64,000 bases of DNA, taken from NCBI RefSeq assembly GCF_000430845.1, contig NZ_AUMU01000003.1, positions 248,001-312,000 of the forward strand, written 5' to 3'. Positions 27,703 through 36,227 of the stretch are shown here, in pieces (positions within the stretch are counted from its first letter, which is position 1; every line of letters starts with the position of its first letter). The stretch comes from Chryseobacterium gregarium DSM 19109 (GTDB lineage Bacteria; Bacteroidota; Bacteroidia; Flavobacteriales; Weeksellaceae). Position numbers and translations under genes: made by a program. A model generated the notes under the pieces. That model did not search any database. It had not been told where the DNA came from and saw only the letters and a program-made list of their open reading frames with translations.

Positions 27703-28382
27703 TGAACTGCATAATAATTGATGATGAACCGTTAGCGCATCAGGTGATTGCGCATTATATTAATAAAATGCCGGGGCTGACCCTGGATGCCAGCTTCCGT
27801 AATACAGTCGAAGCTTTTGAATACCTGAACAGAAAAAATACAGACCTGCTTTTTTTAGATATCGAAATGCCTTTGGTTAATGGAATTCATTTTTTAAAAT
27901 CATTGGCTGATCCGCCTGCCACAATTTTTACAACGGCGCACAAGCAATATGCGTATGACGGATTCGAACTTAATGCAGTCGATTATCTGCTTAAGCCGTT
28001 TTCTTATGAACGTTTTGTTAAAGCTGTTGAAAAAGCGGAAACACGCCAGGTGATGACCCAAAACCATCAGAACAATATATTGCATGTTAAAGATGGAAAA
28101 GGCATCCAGATCATTAACCAGATAAATATTACCCATATTGAAGGCTGTGGTGATTATGTAAAAATATTTACCCCTAACCGGATGTTTATGATTTATCATA
28201 CGCTTAAAGCCTTACGTGAGAAACTTGATAAAGATGTATTTCTACAGGTGCACCGCTCCTATATTATAAATACATCAAAAGTCATCTCCATTATGCCGAA
28301 TAATTTGATATTAGAAAATCAAATCAGTGTACCTTTAGGGCAGTCATTTAAGAAAGAAGCTGTAGAAAAGCTTTCAGAATAA
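27699..28382 (+). CDS. LytTR-family response regulator
   Basis: A 227-aa regulator. The receiver domain has the acidic pair Asp8-Asp9, phosphoacceptor Asp54 (LLFLDIEMP) and LKPF Lys; the LytTR DNA-binding domain starts near residue 128 (HVKDGKGIQIINQINITHIEGCGDYVKIFT) and ends with VPLGQSFKKEAVEKL. LytTR proteins bind direct repeats upstream of target genes. Coupled by overlap to the kinase; a candidate target is the divergent esterase gene. Confidence 0.92.
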   Translation: MMNCIIIDDEPLAHQVIAHYINKMPGLTLDASFRNTVEAFEYLNRKNTDLLFLDIEMPLVNGIHFLKSLADPPATIFTTAHKQYAYDGFELNAVDYLLKPFSYERFVKAVEKAETRQVMTQNHQNNILHVKDGKGIQIINQINITHIEGCGDYVKIFTPNRMFMIYHTLKALREKLDKDVFLQVHRSYIINTSKVISIMPNNLILENQISVPLGQSFKKEAVEKLSE

Positions 28383-28509
28383 TAGATAGTCAAGCTCAAT
28401 ACAAATTTTATCAAATCGTAATACTTAGCCTGCCATTGATACCTGTTATTTGTCATTAAAACTGCGAAGCAATCCCAAAGATCAAGTTATTTGCCTTGTT
28501 AGGTCCTTA

Positions 28510-29262
28510 TCATTCATACTCTTTTAGATAAGTTACCAACTTTTTTTCAATAAAGTCAAATAATGAATTTGCTGTTTTTATTGCTTTAGGCGGCCGGTAT
28601 CCGTGGGCAAGAATATATATGCTGTGATTTTCCAAACTGTATAGTAATTCATCGCCATCGCCGGACAGCCAAAATTCGCCCAAAACCAGATATTGTCTTT
28701 TCTGAACAGTTTCTATGGTTAATTCTTTAAAATCAATGTAAACACCTTCGAATTTTAAGCATGATACGTTTAAATTCCATGCTATAAGATCCTCGGGCAG
28801 CTTTATGGAAAGTTCTTTTTCTTTATGCTGAATCGCTTCCCGATTTACTCCTTTTTCAATACCATCAGCATTACCGTATGATTTGATTAATTGTCTGAAA
28901 AATCTTGGGTAACGGTCTTTTAGATATCCGAATTTGTTTTCAACTTCTTTCTGAAGCTGTTTTTCTTTTTGTTTTTCCGATTTACAGAAATCATCAAATT
29001 CTTTTTCCCACCCTTTTTTATAAAGGTCAGATAATGAAGTGTTGATTCCTTTTGACTGTAGCCAGTTGAAGGCCGCCAGCTGACCTATGTATAAATTTCT
29101 GATATCACTGACATTTATAGGCTTTATTTTAAGAAAAGCGGTTCTCCCGCATATTTTTTCTATGGCATCTTTATGGGTGATAAACCAACTGAGCCATTCC
29201 CCGGCCATGAGTTTCCCCTCTGAAAGGCTCTTGAATTTTTCAATCACTTCTTCCTGCATCAT
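28510..29262 (-). CDS. SMI1/KNR4 (SUKH)-family protein
   Basis: A 250-aa protein. The N-terminal ~110 residues are helical and Lys-rich (KKGWEKEFDDFCKSEKQKEKQ). The C-terminal part has the SUKH scheme: IQHKEKELSIKLPEDLIAWNLNVSC, then YLVLGEFWLSGDGDELLYSLENHSIYILAH and SLFDFIEKKL. SUKH proteins are the largest immunity superfamily of contact-dependent and polymorphic toxins, though others are housekeeping. With no toxin gene adjacent the role is open. The N-terminal extension is unusual for a stand-alone immunity protein. Confidence 0.72.
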   Translation of the reverse strand: MMQEEVIEKFKSLSEGKLMAGEWLSWFITHKDAIEKICGRTAFLKIKPINVSDIRNLYIGQLAAFNWLQSKGINTSLSDLYKKGWEKEFDDFCKSEKQKEKQLQKEVENKFGYLKDRYPRFFRQLIKSYGNADGIEKGVNREAIQHKEKELSIKLPEDLIAWNLNVSCLKFEGVYIDFKELTIETVQKRQYLVLGEFWLSGDGDELLYSLENHSIYILAHGYRPPKAIKTANSLFDFIEKKLVTYLKEYE

Positions 29263-29774
29263 ATGGTAGTGGTAGGTTTTGCATTTAAATGTATGATAAT
29301 TTTCAGAAAAAAAGGGGTATTATGGATTTACATTAAAATGTTATAATTTAAAAGTATAAATTAATTAACTTTAAATAATATTATTATGGAAAATCAGATT
29401 CAGTCATAAGCAAATCATTAAAGTAGTAAGGCAATACGATATCAGAATCAACAATAAAAAACTTCGCAGATTAATTGATATCATCCGTTATAAATTTCAC
29501 AAATAGCGAAGTGGATACTACGGAATAAAATTTTAGAATTTAAGTGTATAAATCAATCAGAATGAGAGATTGTGAAACTAAAATAATTTTGATAAGGCCT
29601 AAAATATAACCTTAAATAAAAGAAAATTAATATTTTAAGTGCATTACACTCAGCATCCTTTATACTCTTTTTTAAAATACACAACAATTCCTTTTTCGCG
29701 ACATAATTTTAATTAAATTTACGTCTCTAATGTATATCGGTCCGATAGACAGGAAACCTCTGCAAAAAACGTGT
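29263..29774. other. Intergenic, AT-rich; promoter region of the LacI gene
   Basis: About 510 bp between divergent genes. No RNA or clear repeat. I looked for the AATCGATT operator found near kduI and susC and did not find it here. Confidence 0.45.
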
Positions 29775-30803
29775 ATGAATAAAAAAAGTGCCACCATATA
29801 TGACATCTCGAAAAAGCTCAACGTAAGTGTGGCAACTGTTTCCAGGGCATTGAACGACCATCCGAGAATAAGCCAGGCAACGAAAGACCTGGTGAAGAAA
29901 ACCGCCAAGGAAATGAACTATAAGCAAAATAATCTTGCCAAAGCTCTGAAAAGCGGGGAAACGAAAAACGTAGGGATCATCGTGCCATACATCAATACCA
30001 ATTTCTTCTCATCGGTGATCCGGGGAATTGAGGAAGAGCTTTCTCCACACGGCTACCACGTGATTATCTGCCAGAACCATGAGGATGTGAATGTTGAGAA
30101 AAGGCACTTAAATACCCTGCTTAATGCGCAGGTGGACGGAATTTTCATGTCGGTTTCAAAAACAACGGTTGATACGGAACACATCCAGAGCATTCTGGAT
30201 ACGTCAAATACCCCTATTATATTTTTCGACCGTAAAAAGGATATCGGAGGAATCAGTACGGTAACGATTGATGACTACCGCGGCGGCTATATGGCTACTG
30301 AACATCTGATCAGTGAGGGATATAAAAACATCTGTCATTTTTCAGGTGACTTAAATCTTGAAATCTACCAGAACCGTCTGAATGGTTATAAACAGGCTCT
30401 GGCTGACCATCAGTTACCCGTAAAGGAAGAGAATATCATCACAACGGGAAGTTCTATTGATGCCGGGATTGAAGCGATCAAAACACTATGGAACAGAAAA
30501 TCTATTCCCGACGCCATTTTTTCTTCAAGTGACTTTGCCGCTTTGGGTGCCTGCCAGGAGTTAAAAAAACGAAAGATTAAAATTCCCGAAGAAGTTGCCG
30601 TGATCGGCTTTTCCAACGAACCCTTTACCCAATTTATGGAACTTGCGATGAGTTCCGTAGACCAGACGCCCGTAACCATGGGGAAAATGGCCGGACAGGT
30701 TTTTATAGAAGGGGTAAAAGAAAATGGATCAGGGATTTCTACTGAGAAAAAAGTGGTTTTGGCACCGCAGCTTTGTGTAAGGAAGTCTTCGAAAAGAAGA
30801 TAG
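29775..30803 (+). CDS. LacI-family transcriptional regulator
   Basis: A 342-aa regulator. The HTH is SATIYDISKKLNVSVATVSRALNDHPRIS at the N-terminus, followed by the hinge LAKALKSGETKNVGIIVP and a periplasmic-binding-protein-like sensor (FFSSVIRGIEEELSPHGYHVII, DAIFSSSDFAALGA, SVDQTPVTMGKMAGQ). The ATG at 29775 directly precedes the HTH; an earlier in-frame ATG at 29730 would add 15 residues with no family counterpart. It is the only LacI protein in the window, and LacI-type palindromes stand before kduI and susC 16 kb away, so it is a candidate pectin/uronate repressor. That link is inference. Confidence 0.92.
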   Translation: MNKKSATIYDISKKLNVSVATVSRALNDHPRISQATKDLVKKTAKEMNYKQNNLAKALKSGETKNVGIIVPYINTNFFSSVIRGIEEELSPHGYHVIICQNHEDVNVEKRHLNTLLNAQVDGIFMSVSKTTVDTEHIQSILDTSNTPIIFFDRKKDIGGISTVTIDDYRGGYMATEHLISEGYKNICHFSGDLNLEIYQNRLNGYKQALADHQLPVKEENIITTGSSIDAGIEAIKTLWNRKSIPDAIFSSSDFAALGACQELKKRKIKIPEEVAVIGFSNEPFTQFMELAMSSVDQTPVTMGKMAGQVFIEGVKENGSGISTEKKVVLAPQLCVRKSSKRR

Positions 30804-30827
30804 TTTTGTTTTTTGCACAGTATAAAT

Positions 30828-30929
30828 ATGGATCTGGATAATCAATCTCTTTATATTATTCTCGGTGGTATTAGTCAGATTACTTTGTGGCTATTTTATA
30901 AAATACTGAGAAATAGAAAAGTATTTTGA
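30828..30929 (+). CDS. Possible 33-aa single-helix membrane peptide
   Basis: MDLDNQSLYIILGGISQITLWLFYKILRNRKVF: one hydrophobic helix followed by a positive tail. Its stop overlaps the TTG that could start the next membrane-protein gene. Short and without known relatives, so the call is weak. Confidence 0.35.
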   Translation: MDLDNQSLYIILGGISQITLWLFYKILRNRKVF

Positions 30930-31228
30930 TAATATTACTACTAACTATTCTGATTGCTTTATTCGGTTATCTCAATATCGGCCGTGAATCTTTAAAAATG
31001 GTAAAAGGCAATGCTGCGGCATGGACGTTTTTACCATTATTATTTATGATTTATTACTGGATATTAAGAAACCTGTTTCTGATAATTTTTGGAAATGAGC
31101 CGCTAATGACAGGTTATATGCAATCAAGTTGGGAACAAGGTGAGTATAGAAGATTACATGCAGGAGATGCTGCCTTCACTGTGTTAACTTTAATTTTACC
31201 CTTTTTAACGATTTTATTTTTTCAATGA
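30926..31228 (+). CDS. Small membrane protein of unknown function
   Basis: A ~100-aa protein with three hydrophobic stretches (IILLLTILIALFGYL, AWTFLPLLFMIYYWILRNLFLIIF, AAFTVLTLILPFLTILFF). The only upstream start is a TTG overlapping the previous short frame's stop; ATG at 30998 (MVKGNAAAW) is an alternative. No family recognised. Confidence 0.5.
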   Translation: MIILLLTILIALFGYLNIGRESLKMVKGNAAAWTFLPLLFMIYYWILRNLFLIIFGNEPLMTGYMQSSWEQGEYRRLHAGDAAFTVLTLILPFLTILFFQ

Positions 31229-31424
31229 TAATATATCTTATATTGGCTCATTGACGATGTCATAGAATTATAACCTGTGATTCATTTGTAATTGATATAT
31301 GAAATACAGATTGTAAAATCTGCAATATCATTTCTGCAATGTTGATAAAACAATAAAATGTTCACAGTAAGCAAGAACAGAATACTCGCGGATTCTAAAT
31401 TATCCTGTTGAATAAATTGTTTAT

Positions 31425-32018
31425 TTATTTCTCCAATCCTCTTTTTTGATAGTTCAGAAGGTAGATTCCTTTTTCAGAGCTTTTTGAAAAATTGCTTCCC
31501 AATTCCCAAAACAGGCGTGCCTTGGCTCTTGCGTTTTCATTAGTGAAATTTTCGTATTCAATTCTGTAAATAGAACTGAATAGGCGTGAACGCCCTACCC
31601 CATGGTGACAATGGATAAGGACAGGATAATTTCCGGAATTATCCATAATCTTTAAAAATTTCTGAACCGTACTGTCTTCAGGGATCTGGTTGGTGGGCAG
31701 ATTAAAATAATGTACCCCGGCAATCTGATCGGCTGCATATTCCTCTGCATTTACCTGCTTTTTGGTCTCGGGATTTAAGGCGGTCTGCACCAGGCCGTCA
31801 CGCAGATCAATAATTGTTTTTATCTTGTAATCACTAACGACATCCGCCAGTTTTTCCGGCGGAACTGCTCCTGAATTATATACTTTATTTTCTGATATCG
31901 TTACCAGGTTATACCGTATTTTTTTCTGATACAATACAAATGCCAGAATCAGGGCCGCAATAATAACCAGTGAAATGAATATCCTTTTCGTTATATTATT
32001 TTTGAAACTTAGATTCAT
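31425..32018 (-). CDS. Membrane-anchored dual-specificity/tyrosine phosphatase
   Basis: A 197-aa protein with one N-terminal membrane helix (residues 13-30) and a cysteine-based phosphatase domain outside: IKTIIDLRDG and the P-loop HCHHGVGRSR (Cys137, Arg143). The short domain resembles prokaryotic dual-specificity (DSP/PTP-like) phosphatases and Tyr phosphatases of the 'VYNSGAVPPEKL' start type. Its orientation suggests a periplasmic or membrane-proximal catalytic part. Substrate unknown. No operon partner. Confidence 0.85.
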   Translation of the reverse strand: MNLSFKNNITKRIFISLVIIAALILAFVLYQKKIRYNLVTISENKVYNSGAVPPEKLADVVSDYKIKTIIDLRDGLVQTALNPETKKQVNAEEYAADQIAGVHYFNLPTNQIPEDSTVQKFLKIMDNSGNYPVLIHCHHGVGRSRLFSSIYRIEYENFTNENARAKARLFWELGSNFSKSSEKGIYLLNYQKRGLEK

Positions 32019-32148
32019 AAGGCTTTGAAGATTAGATTTTAATTGCTGCGAATCTACAATCTTTTTTAGAATTTTGATAAAGCTTTGTATTGATTAATGA
32101 AAATGCGTGTAATTTTTGTTTGTTTGTGTTTGTAATTGTAAAGTTTCT

Positions 32149-32202
32149 AAACCGCCCCATACTTTTCTTCGAAAAAATCCACCCCTCCAAGGGAGGGGAA
32201 TT
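32149..32202. repeat. Palindromic REP-like repeat, family 1, copy A
   Basis: AAACCGCCCCAT..TTCTTCGAAAAAATCC, then CCCCTCC-AA-GGGAGGGG hairpin. Near-identical to the copies at 34357, 35582 and 35719. Confidence 0.75.
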
Positions 32203-32442
32203 TTTGCAGTGCATAAGGTTCTACTGCTTTTCAAATTTAGAAAATTATTGAAACAATACCATCTGAACCTGAAAGCCGAAAAGGATGGATGCTGGATTAT
32301 TTTAAAAGACCTGTGAACATTTTTCCAGAGTTCAAAATTTTAAAATATGGCATAATCTTAATGACATTGCACTCGCGCCACCGTGGGGTAATCATTTTAG
32401 TTCGTTATTTAAATAAAATAGTAGCAACTCAGCTTTCACTCC

Positions 32443-32829
32443 TCATTCTTCCAAGCGAAGCGACTCGCTTTCTGCGTTCAAACGATTCAAAATAACGGTA
32501 CGTAAATGCGTTTCGTTTTTATCGCCCCAGATTCCCAACTGCAAAATTACCGGAATAACGCTTTTACCCAATTCCGTAAGACTGTACTCAACTTTGGGCG
32601 GCACTACAGGGTAAATTTTCTTGGTAATCAATTCATGACCTTCCAGTTCTTTTAACTGTATATTCAAAACCCTCCTCGTGGCATTGGGGATTTTACGCTG
32701 CAATTCACTGGGTCGTTGATGTCCCTGATCGATAAACCAGAGCAGACGTATTTTCCATTTGCCGTAAAGTACCTCACCGATCAGATCAAGGCCGCAATTT
32801 AAGTTCGGGATTATTTTTCTCTCATACAT
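32443..32829 (-). CDS. HxlR-family transcriptional regulator
   Basis: A 128-aa winged-helix regulator: LIGEVLYGKWKIRLLWFI, RPSELQRKIPNATRRVLNIQLKELEGHELI and PPKVEYSLTELGKSV are the standard HxlR blocks, including the KW-KIRLL core. It has several Cys-free motifs; one Cys (Cys12) precedes the domain, a usual place for redox- or electrophile-sensing cysteines of this family. It is divergent from the SDR gene and probably represses it. Confidence 0.92.
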   Translation of the reverse strand: MYERKIIPNLNCGLDLIGEVLYGKWKIRLLWFIDQGHQRPSELQRKIPNATRRVLNIQLKELEGHELITKKIYPVVPPKVEYSLTELGKSVIPVILQLGIWGDKNETHLRTVILNRLNAESESLRLEE

Positions 32830-32905
32830 ATTGCGAAATTAAACGTATGTTCCGATTTGCACAATAGGGGAATAATTTATCCCTATCTGAATCGTAATTC
32901 CGTAC

Positions 32906-32936
32906 TTGTACAAACTGTTTTTATACCCCAATTTTG
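32906..32936 (+). promoter_or_regulatory. Promoter of the SDR/NTF2-like genes
   Basis: TTG (32906-32908), 20-bp spacer, CAATTTTG (32929-32936), one mismatch to TAnnTTTG. The GTAC-TT-GTAC element at 32902-32911 overlaps the -33 part and is a candidate HxlR site. Confidence 0.5.
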
Positions 32937-32957
32937 CCCTATAAACAAATTATAAAA

Positions 32958-33749
32958 ATGGAACAGTTTAATTTCAACAATGAGTTATCAGGCAAAATTG
33001 CTTTGGTAACAGGAGGTACAAAAGGAGCCGGAAAAGCTATTGCAGAAAGACTATGGCAAGCCGGTGCAACAGTAATCATTTCGGCAAGAAATGCACCGGA
33101 AGAAGAAAACAGCAATCAGCATTTCATTGCTGCTGATTTGAGTACTGCGGAAGGAACACAGAAAGTAATCAGTGAAATAATGTCTGCGTATGGCCGACTG
33201 GATATTCTGATCAACAACCTTGGCTCTTCCACAACACCTGCCGGTGGCTTTAATGCATTATCGGATGAGGACTGGGAATCTACGTTAAAGGCTAATTTAC
33301 TTGCTCCTGTAAGACTGGACCGTGGGTTTTTGCCACAAATGATTGAGCAGAAAAGTGGGGTTATCATCCACATTGCTTCCATTCAGGGTAAGCTTCCTCT
33401 GTACGATTCTACTTTGCCTTACGCCGCTTCAAAAGCAGCATTGAGAAATTACAGTAAAAGTCTGTCGAATGAAGTGACTCCAAAAGGGGTTCGTGTTCTG
33501 GCTGTTTCACCGGGGTGGATCAATACCTCAGCGTCTGAAGCATGGTTGGGCGAAATTGCAAGAAACGCAAACAGCACAGTAGAAGAAGCGCAACAGGGCG
33601 TGATGGCTGCACTGGGCGGAATCCCTTTTGGGAGACCTTCCGAACCGAAAGAGGTCGCTGAATTTGTAGGCTTTCTTGTATCTCCAAGAGCCGGCTATTT
33701 AACAGGAACCGAATACGTCATCGACGGTTGTACCGTACCTACTATTTAA
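32958..33749 (+). CDS. Short-chain dehydrogenase/reductase
   Basis: A 263-aa SDR. NAD(P)-binding GGTKGAGKAIAERL, NNLGS, catalytic Ser (IHIASIQG) and YAASK with Tyr and Lys, and the C-terminal YLTGTEYVIDGCTVPT. It oxidises or reduces an unknown alcohol or ketone. The ATG at 32958 is preferred to the one at 32934, which lies within the promoter. An NTF2-like gene follows; the pair beside an HxlR repressor is a common stress-inducible detoxification layout. Confidence 0.9.
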   Translation: MEQFNFNNELSGKIALVTGGTKGAGKAIAERLWQAGATVIISARNAPEEENSNQHFIAADLSTAEGTQKVISEIMSAYGRLDILINNLGSSTTPAGGFNALSDEDWESTLKANLLAPVRLDRGFLPQMIEQKSGVIIHIASIQGKLPLYDSTLPYAASKAALRNYSKSLSNEVTPKGVRVLAVSPGWINTSASEAWLGEIARNANSTVEEAQQGVMAALGGIPFGRPSEPKEVAEFVGFLVSPRAGYLTGTEYVIDGCTVPTI

Positions 33750-33814
33750 TCATTTTAAAATACACTACACTGAAATCGAAGATTCACGAACACAATAAAA
33801 ACAATATTAACCCA

Positions 33815-34135
33815 GTGAGTAAATTACCAAACATCATCTCAGAATTAGTAAAGACCCAAAATGAATTTGACAGCGCTGCCTATGCAGACTGTTTCGCCGA
33901 AGAGGCCCAGGTATCTGATGAAGGCAAAACGCATAACGGAAAGGCAGAAATTGAAAAGTGGATCGACAAATCCAACAAAGACTATAAAGCCACCATGGAG
34001 CCGCTAGATTATGATGAAAAAGAAGATATCTTGTCTGCAAAAATTGCAGGATCATTTCCGGGCAGTCCTCTGATTCTGAAATTTCATTTTAAAATTGCCG
34101 AGGGGAAAATTCAGAACCTGAAAGTAACAGGATAA
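33815..34135 (+). CDS. NTF2-like (SnoaL-type) protein
   Basis: A ~106-aa cone-shaped alpha/beta domain: KLPNIISELVKTQNEFDSAAYADCFAEEAQVSDEGKTHNGKAEIEKWI is the typical SnoaL-like start, with strands LILKFHFKIAEGKIQNLKV at the end. The GTG at 33815 gives the usual N-terminus; the frame is open further upstream but without sense. It lies 65 bp after the SDR gene and is probably co-transcribed and followed by a terminator. It may bind a small hydrophobic ligand; unknown substrate. Confidence 0.82.
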   Translation: MSKLPNIISELVKTQNEFDSAAYADCFAEEAQVSDEGKTHNGKAEIEKWIDKSNKDYKATMEPLDYDEKEDILSAKIAGSFPGSPLILKFHFKIAEGKIQNLKVTG

Positions 34136-34170
34136 AAGATCTGTCTGGAAACCCCAATGTTTTAATATGC

Positions 34171-34196
34171 AGGGCTGAAGTGAAAATTTCAGTCCT
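34171..34196 (+). terminator. Terminator after the SDR/NTF2-like genes
   Basis: AGGGCTGAA (34171-34179) pairs with TTCAGTCCT (34188-34196) with one G-U pair, followed by seven Ts. Confidence 0.82.
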
Positions 34197-34356
34197 TTTT
34201 TTGCTTAATCTCACTAAACATTTCTCGGGATCAACTGTGGCTGTTTCAAATATGAAACAGTAATACGAGGGAGATGAATTACTATCGCATATAAGTCTGA
34301 AATTGTAATCAAATTAAGAAAATACAGAAAAATATTCGACAAAAGACTATGTGTGG

Positions 34357-34417
34357 AAATTCCCCTCCTCTGGAGGGGTGGATCAATTTTCAGAGAAAAT
34401 TAGGACGGGGTGGTTTA
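34357..34417. repeat. REP-like repeat, family 1, copy B (inverted)
   Basis: AAATTCCCCTCC-TCT-GGAGGGGTGG hairpin, then ..GACGGGGTGGTTTAA. Inverted relative to copies A and C. Confidence 0.75.
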
Positions 34418-34514
34418 ATACCCATAATGCTGAATAATAAAATCCTCCAAATCTTTCATTACCTTACCCAAATTATTCTTCACATCAAAATCTGTAACTC
34501 TAAATATTTTCAAA

Positions 34515-34546
34515 CCCGATGTCGCGGATTTACAATCCGTGACTTT
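34515..34546. repeat. REP-like repeat, family 2, partial copy
   Basis: CCCGATGTCGCGGATTTACAATCCGTGAC-type unit; GCGGATT and AATCCGTG form the hairpin arms. Confidence 0.65.
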
Positions 34547-34781
34547 TCAATTTAAAAAATTTTGTACTTTTAAATAAAAACACGATGGCTACCATGCTGA
34601 AGAAGTTTTTTCAAATAAATGGATTAAGCAAAAGATAAATTATATTCATCAAAATCCCGTAAAACAGAAAATAGTGGCAGAGCCCGAGCATTACTACTTC
34701 AGCAGTGCCAGAAATTATGCAGAATTAGATAATGCTATAGATGTTTTTGTGGTTTTTATGAGGTGATTTACTATGTGTTGT

Positions 34782-34914
34782 AGTCACGGATTGCAAATCA
34801 GCGACATCGGGTTTGTAACCGTGACTTTATGATATTCTAAGCGCAAATCTGCTATCGATATGCTATAGTTACTGATTTTAAGAAGAAGAAGCACGGTTGC
34901 AAATCCGCGCTATC
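34782..34914. repeat. REP-like repeat, family 2, composite copy
   Basis: It holds a CACGGATTGCAAATCAGCGAC unit, a middle part with GATATTCTAAGCGCAAATCTGC, and an AAGCACGG..AAATCCGCGCTATC unit. The same order is found at 36021-36160. Confidence 0.7.
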
Positions 34915-35028
34915 TAAGAAACAGTTGTTAATATTTAAATATAAGAAACTTAAGCACACAACTATTTCTTTTTTACAATATTTTACAAGTTTATTGATTG
35001 AACTCAGGCTTTTAAGAAAAATCTACTA

Positions 35029-35232
35029 TTAATCATAACAAGCTATTAATTGACCCAATTTAAAACAACAGTTCGGTAATGAGCAATAGATATAACCTGT
35101 AGGACATGCTCCTCCACTTGGAGGAATCGCATATGGATATTGACCAGTGCATTGATCAATTGGAGGCAATACTTTCTCAGAACCTACAATTTTACTCAAA
35201 TCGTTTCTCTTAATTTTTTTCAAATTTTTCAT
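35029..35232 (-). CDS. Bacteriocin-like six-cysteine peptide with Bacteroidota leader
   Basis: A 67-aa peptide. The N-terminal MKNLKKIKRNDLSKIVGS matches the leader type of Chryseobacterium 'bacteriocin-like' peptides, with a Gly-Ser in place of the double Gly at the probable cleavage site (17-18). The core has six Cys (28, 43, 50, 55, 56, 65), several Pro and a C-terminal CYD, suitable for three disulfides or other cross-links. No modification enzyme, peptidase-ABC exporter or immunity gene is adjacent. It sits alone between repeat-rich intergenic stretches. The family is likely; the activity is unproven. Confidence 0.78.
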   Translation of the reverse strand: MKNLKKIKRNDLSKIVGSEKVLPPIDQCTGQYPYAIPPSGGACPTGYIYCSLPNCCFKLGQLIACYD

Positions 35233-35442
35233 AATAATTAGTTTTTTGGTTTATTTTTTCCTACTCTATTATAGTTTTTCAGATTACGCTTTTAATGAGA
35301 TTTAAATGTAAAAAATAATTCTGACATAGATGATTTATTTTTAAATTAATTAACTAATTCAAGTTGATTTTTAATACGTTTGTAATATTCTACCTTTAAT
35401 ACATGATTTTCCAGATGTGATAATCACAGAGTACAAAATACT

Positions 35443-35472
35443 AAGCACGGATTACAAATCCGCGCTATCGAC
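35443..35472. repeat. REP-like repeat, family 2, short copy
   Basis: AAGCACGGATTACAAATCC then GCGCTATCGAC: a hairpin (CGGATT/AATCCG) flanked by AAGCA and CTATCGAC. Confidence 0.65.
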
Positions 35473-35581
35473 TTTTAATTTTGGATTGTAGAGAAGATTT
35501 TTTACAAAGTTTTTACGTATAGAGATTCCATTGATGTGGGTTAATGTTTCTTTCATTGTTGTGTTTTTTCTTTTTATTCTT

Positions 35582-35637
35582 TAAACCACCCCGTCTTTTT
35601 TCTTCGAAAAAATCCACCCCTCCAAGGGAGGGGAATT
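35582..35637. repeat. REP-like repeat, family 1, copy C
   Basis: TAAACCACCCCGTC..TTCTTCGAAAAAATCC, then CCCCTCC-AA-GGGAGGGG. Nearly identical to copy A. Confidence 0.78.
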
Positions 35638-35718
35638 GTGATGTGTGTTAGAATGGTGAGTCTTTAATTCAAATTTAGAAAATGTAAGACAAATATTCAA
35701 TAAAAACCTACATGTGAG

Positions 35719-35777
35719 AATTCCCCTCCTCCAGAGGGGTGGCGAAAATTCGAAAGAATTTTTGACGGGGTGGTTTG
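35719..35777. repeat. REP-like repeat, family 1, copy D (inverted)
   Basis: AATTCCCCTCC..AGAGGGGTGG then ..TTTGACGGGGTGGTTTG. With copy C it forms an inverted pair 80 bp apart. Confidence 0.78.
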
Positions 35778-36020
35778 TTTGTGCAGGAACAGAAAATGGG
35801 TTTTGGTTTCGCTGTCACGAGGAGAAAGCTCAATCCCACGTGGGTCCATAATAATTAGCTTTTTTTTAATCACTTTAATAAATATTACCTTTTAAAATAC
35901 ATATAGATATACTTTAAACAACTAAATATATTGAAAGGAAAATAGAAAATATCATTAAAATAATTGATATTAATTGTATTCTCGAACCAATCATTTTTGA
36001 AATAATTAGGTATAAAGAAT

Positions 36021-36160
36021 ACCCGATGTCGCAGATTTGTAATCCGTGACTTTATGATAATATTCTAAGTGCAAATCTGCTATCGACATGTTAAAGTTAT
36101 TGATTGTAAACCTATTATAAGATGAGGAATAAGCACGAATTGCAAATCCGCGCTGTCGAC
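36021..36160. repeat. REP-like repeat, family 2, composite copy
   Basis: ACCCGATGTCGCAGATTTGTAATCC, then GTGCAAATCTGCTATCGACATG, then AAGCACGAATTGCAAATCC with GCGCTGTCGAC. Same modular order as 34782-34914. Confidence 0.72.
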
Positions 36161-36165
36161 AAAAA

Positions 36166-36199
36166 GAAAATGCTCCCTACCGAAGCAAGAAGCATTTTC
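36166..36199 (-). terminator. Probable terminator of the uronate operon
   Basis: GAAAATGCT (36166-36174) pairs with AGCATTTTC (36191-36199); on the minus strand CTTTTTG follows. It lies 29 bp after the uxaA stop. Confidence 0.55.
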
Positions 36200-36227
36200 A
36201 ATCCTAATATTTAATATAATTAACCCA

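Larger units (their letters stand above)
34197..35028. other. Gene-free, repeat-rich interval
   Basis: About 830 bp with REP-like copies of both families (34357-34417; 34515-34546; 34782-34914) in AT-rich DNA. A stretch around 34584-34764 looks like a decayed coding region without an open frame. Confidence 0.55.
35233..36165. other. Gene-free, repeat-rich interval
   Basis: About 930 bp of AT-rich DNA with REP-like copies at 35443-35472, 35582-35637, 35719-35777 and 36021-36160, between the bacteriocin-like gene and uxaA. No coding region seen. Confidence 0.6.

Noticed and set aside
29730..29774. Earlier ATG of the LacI regulator
   Set aside because: The added 15 residues have no counterpart in LacI proteins, where the HTH is at the very N-terminus.
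34584..34764. Gene between REP-like repeats
   Set aside because: Short fragments look coding-like but no frame stays open and no family is recognised.
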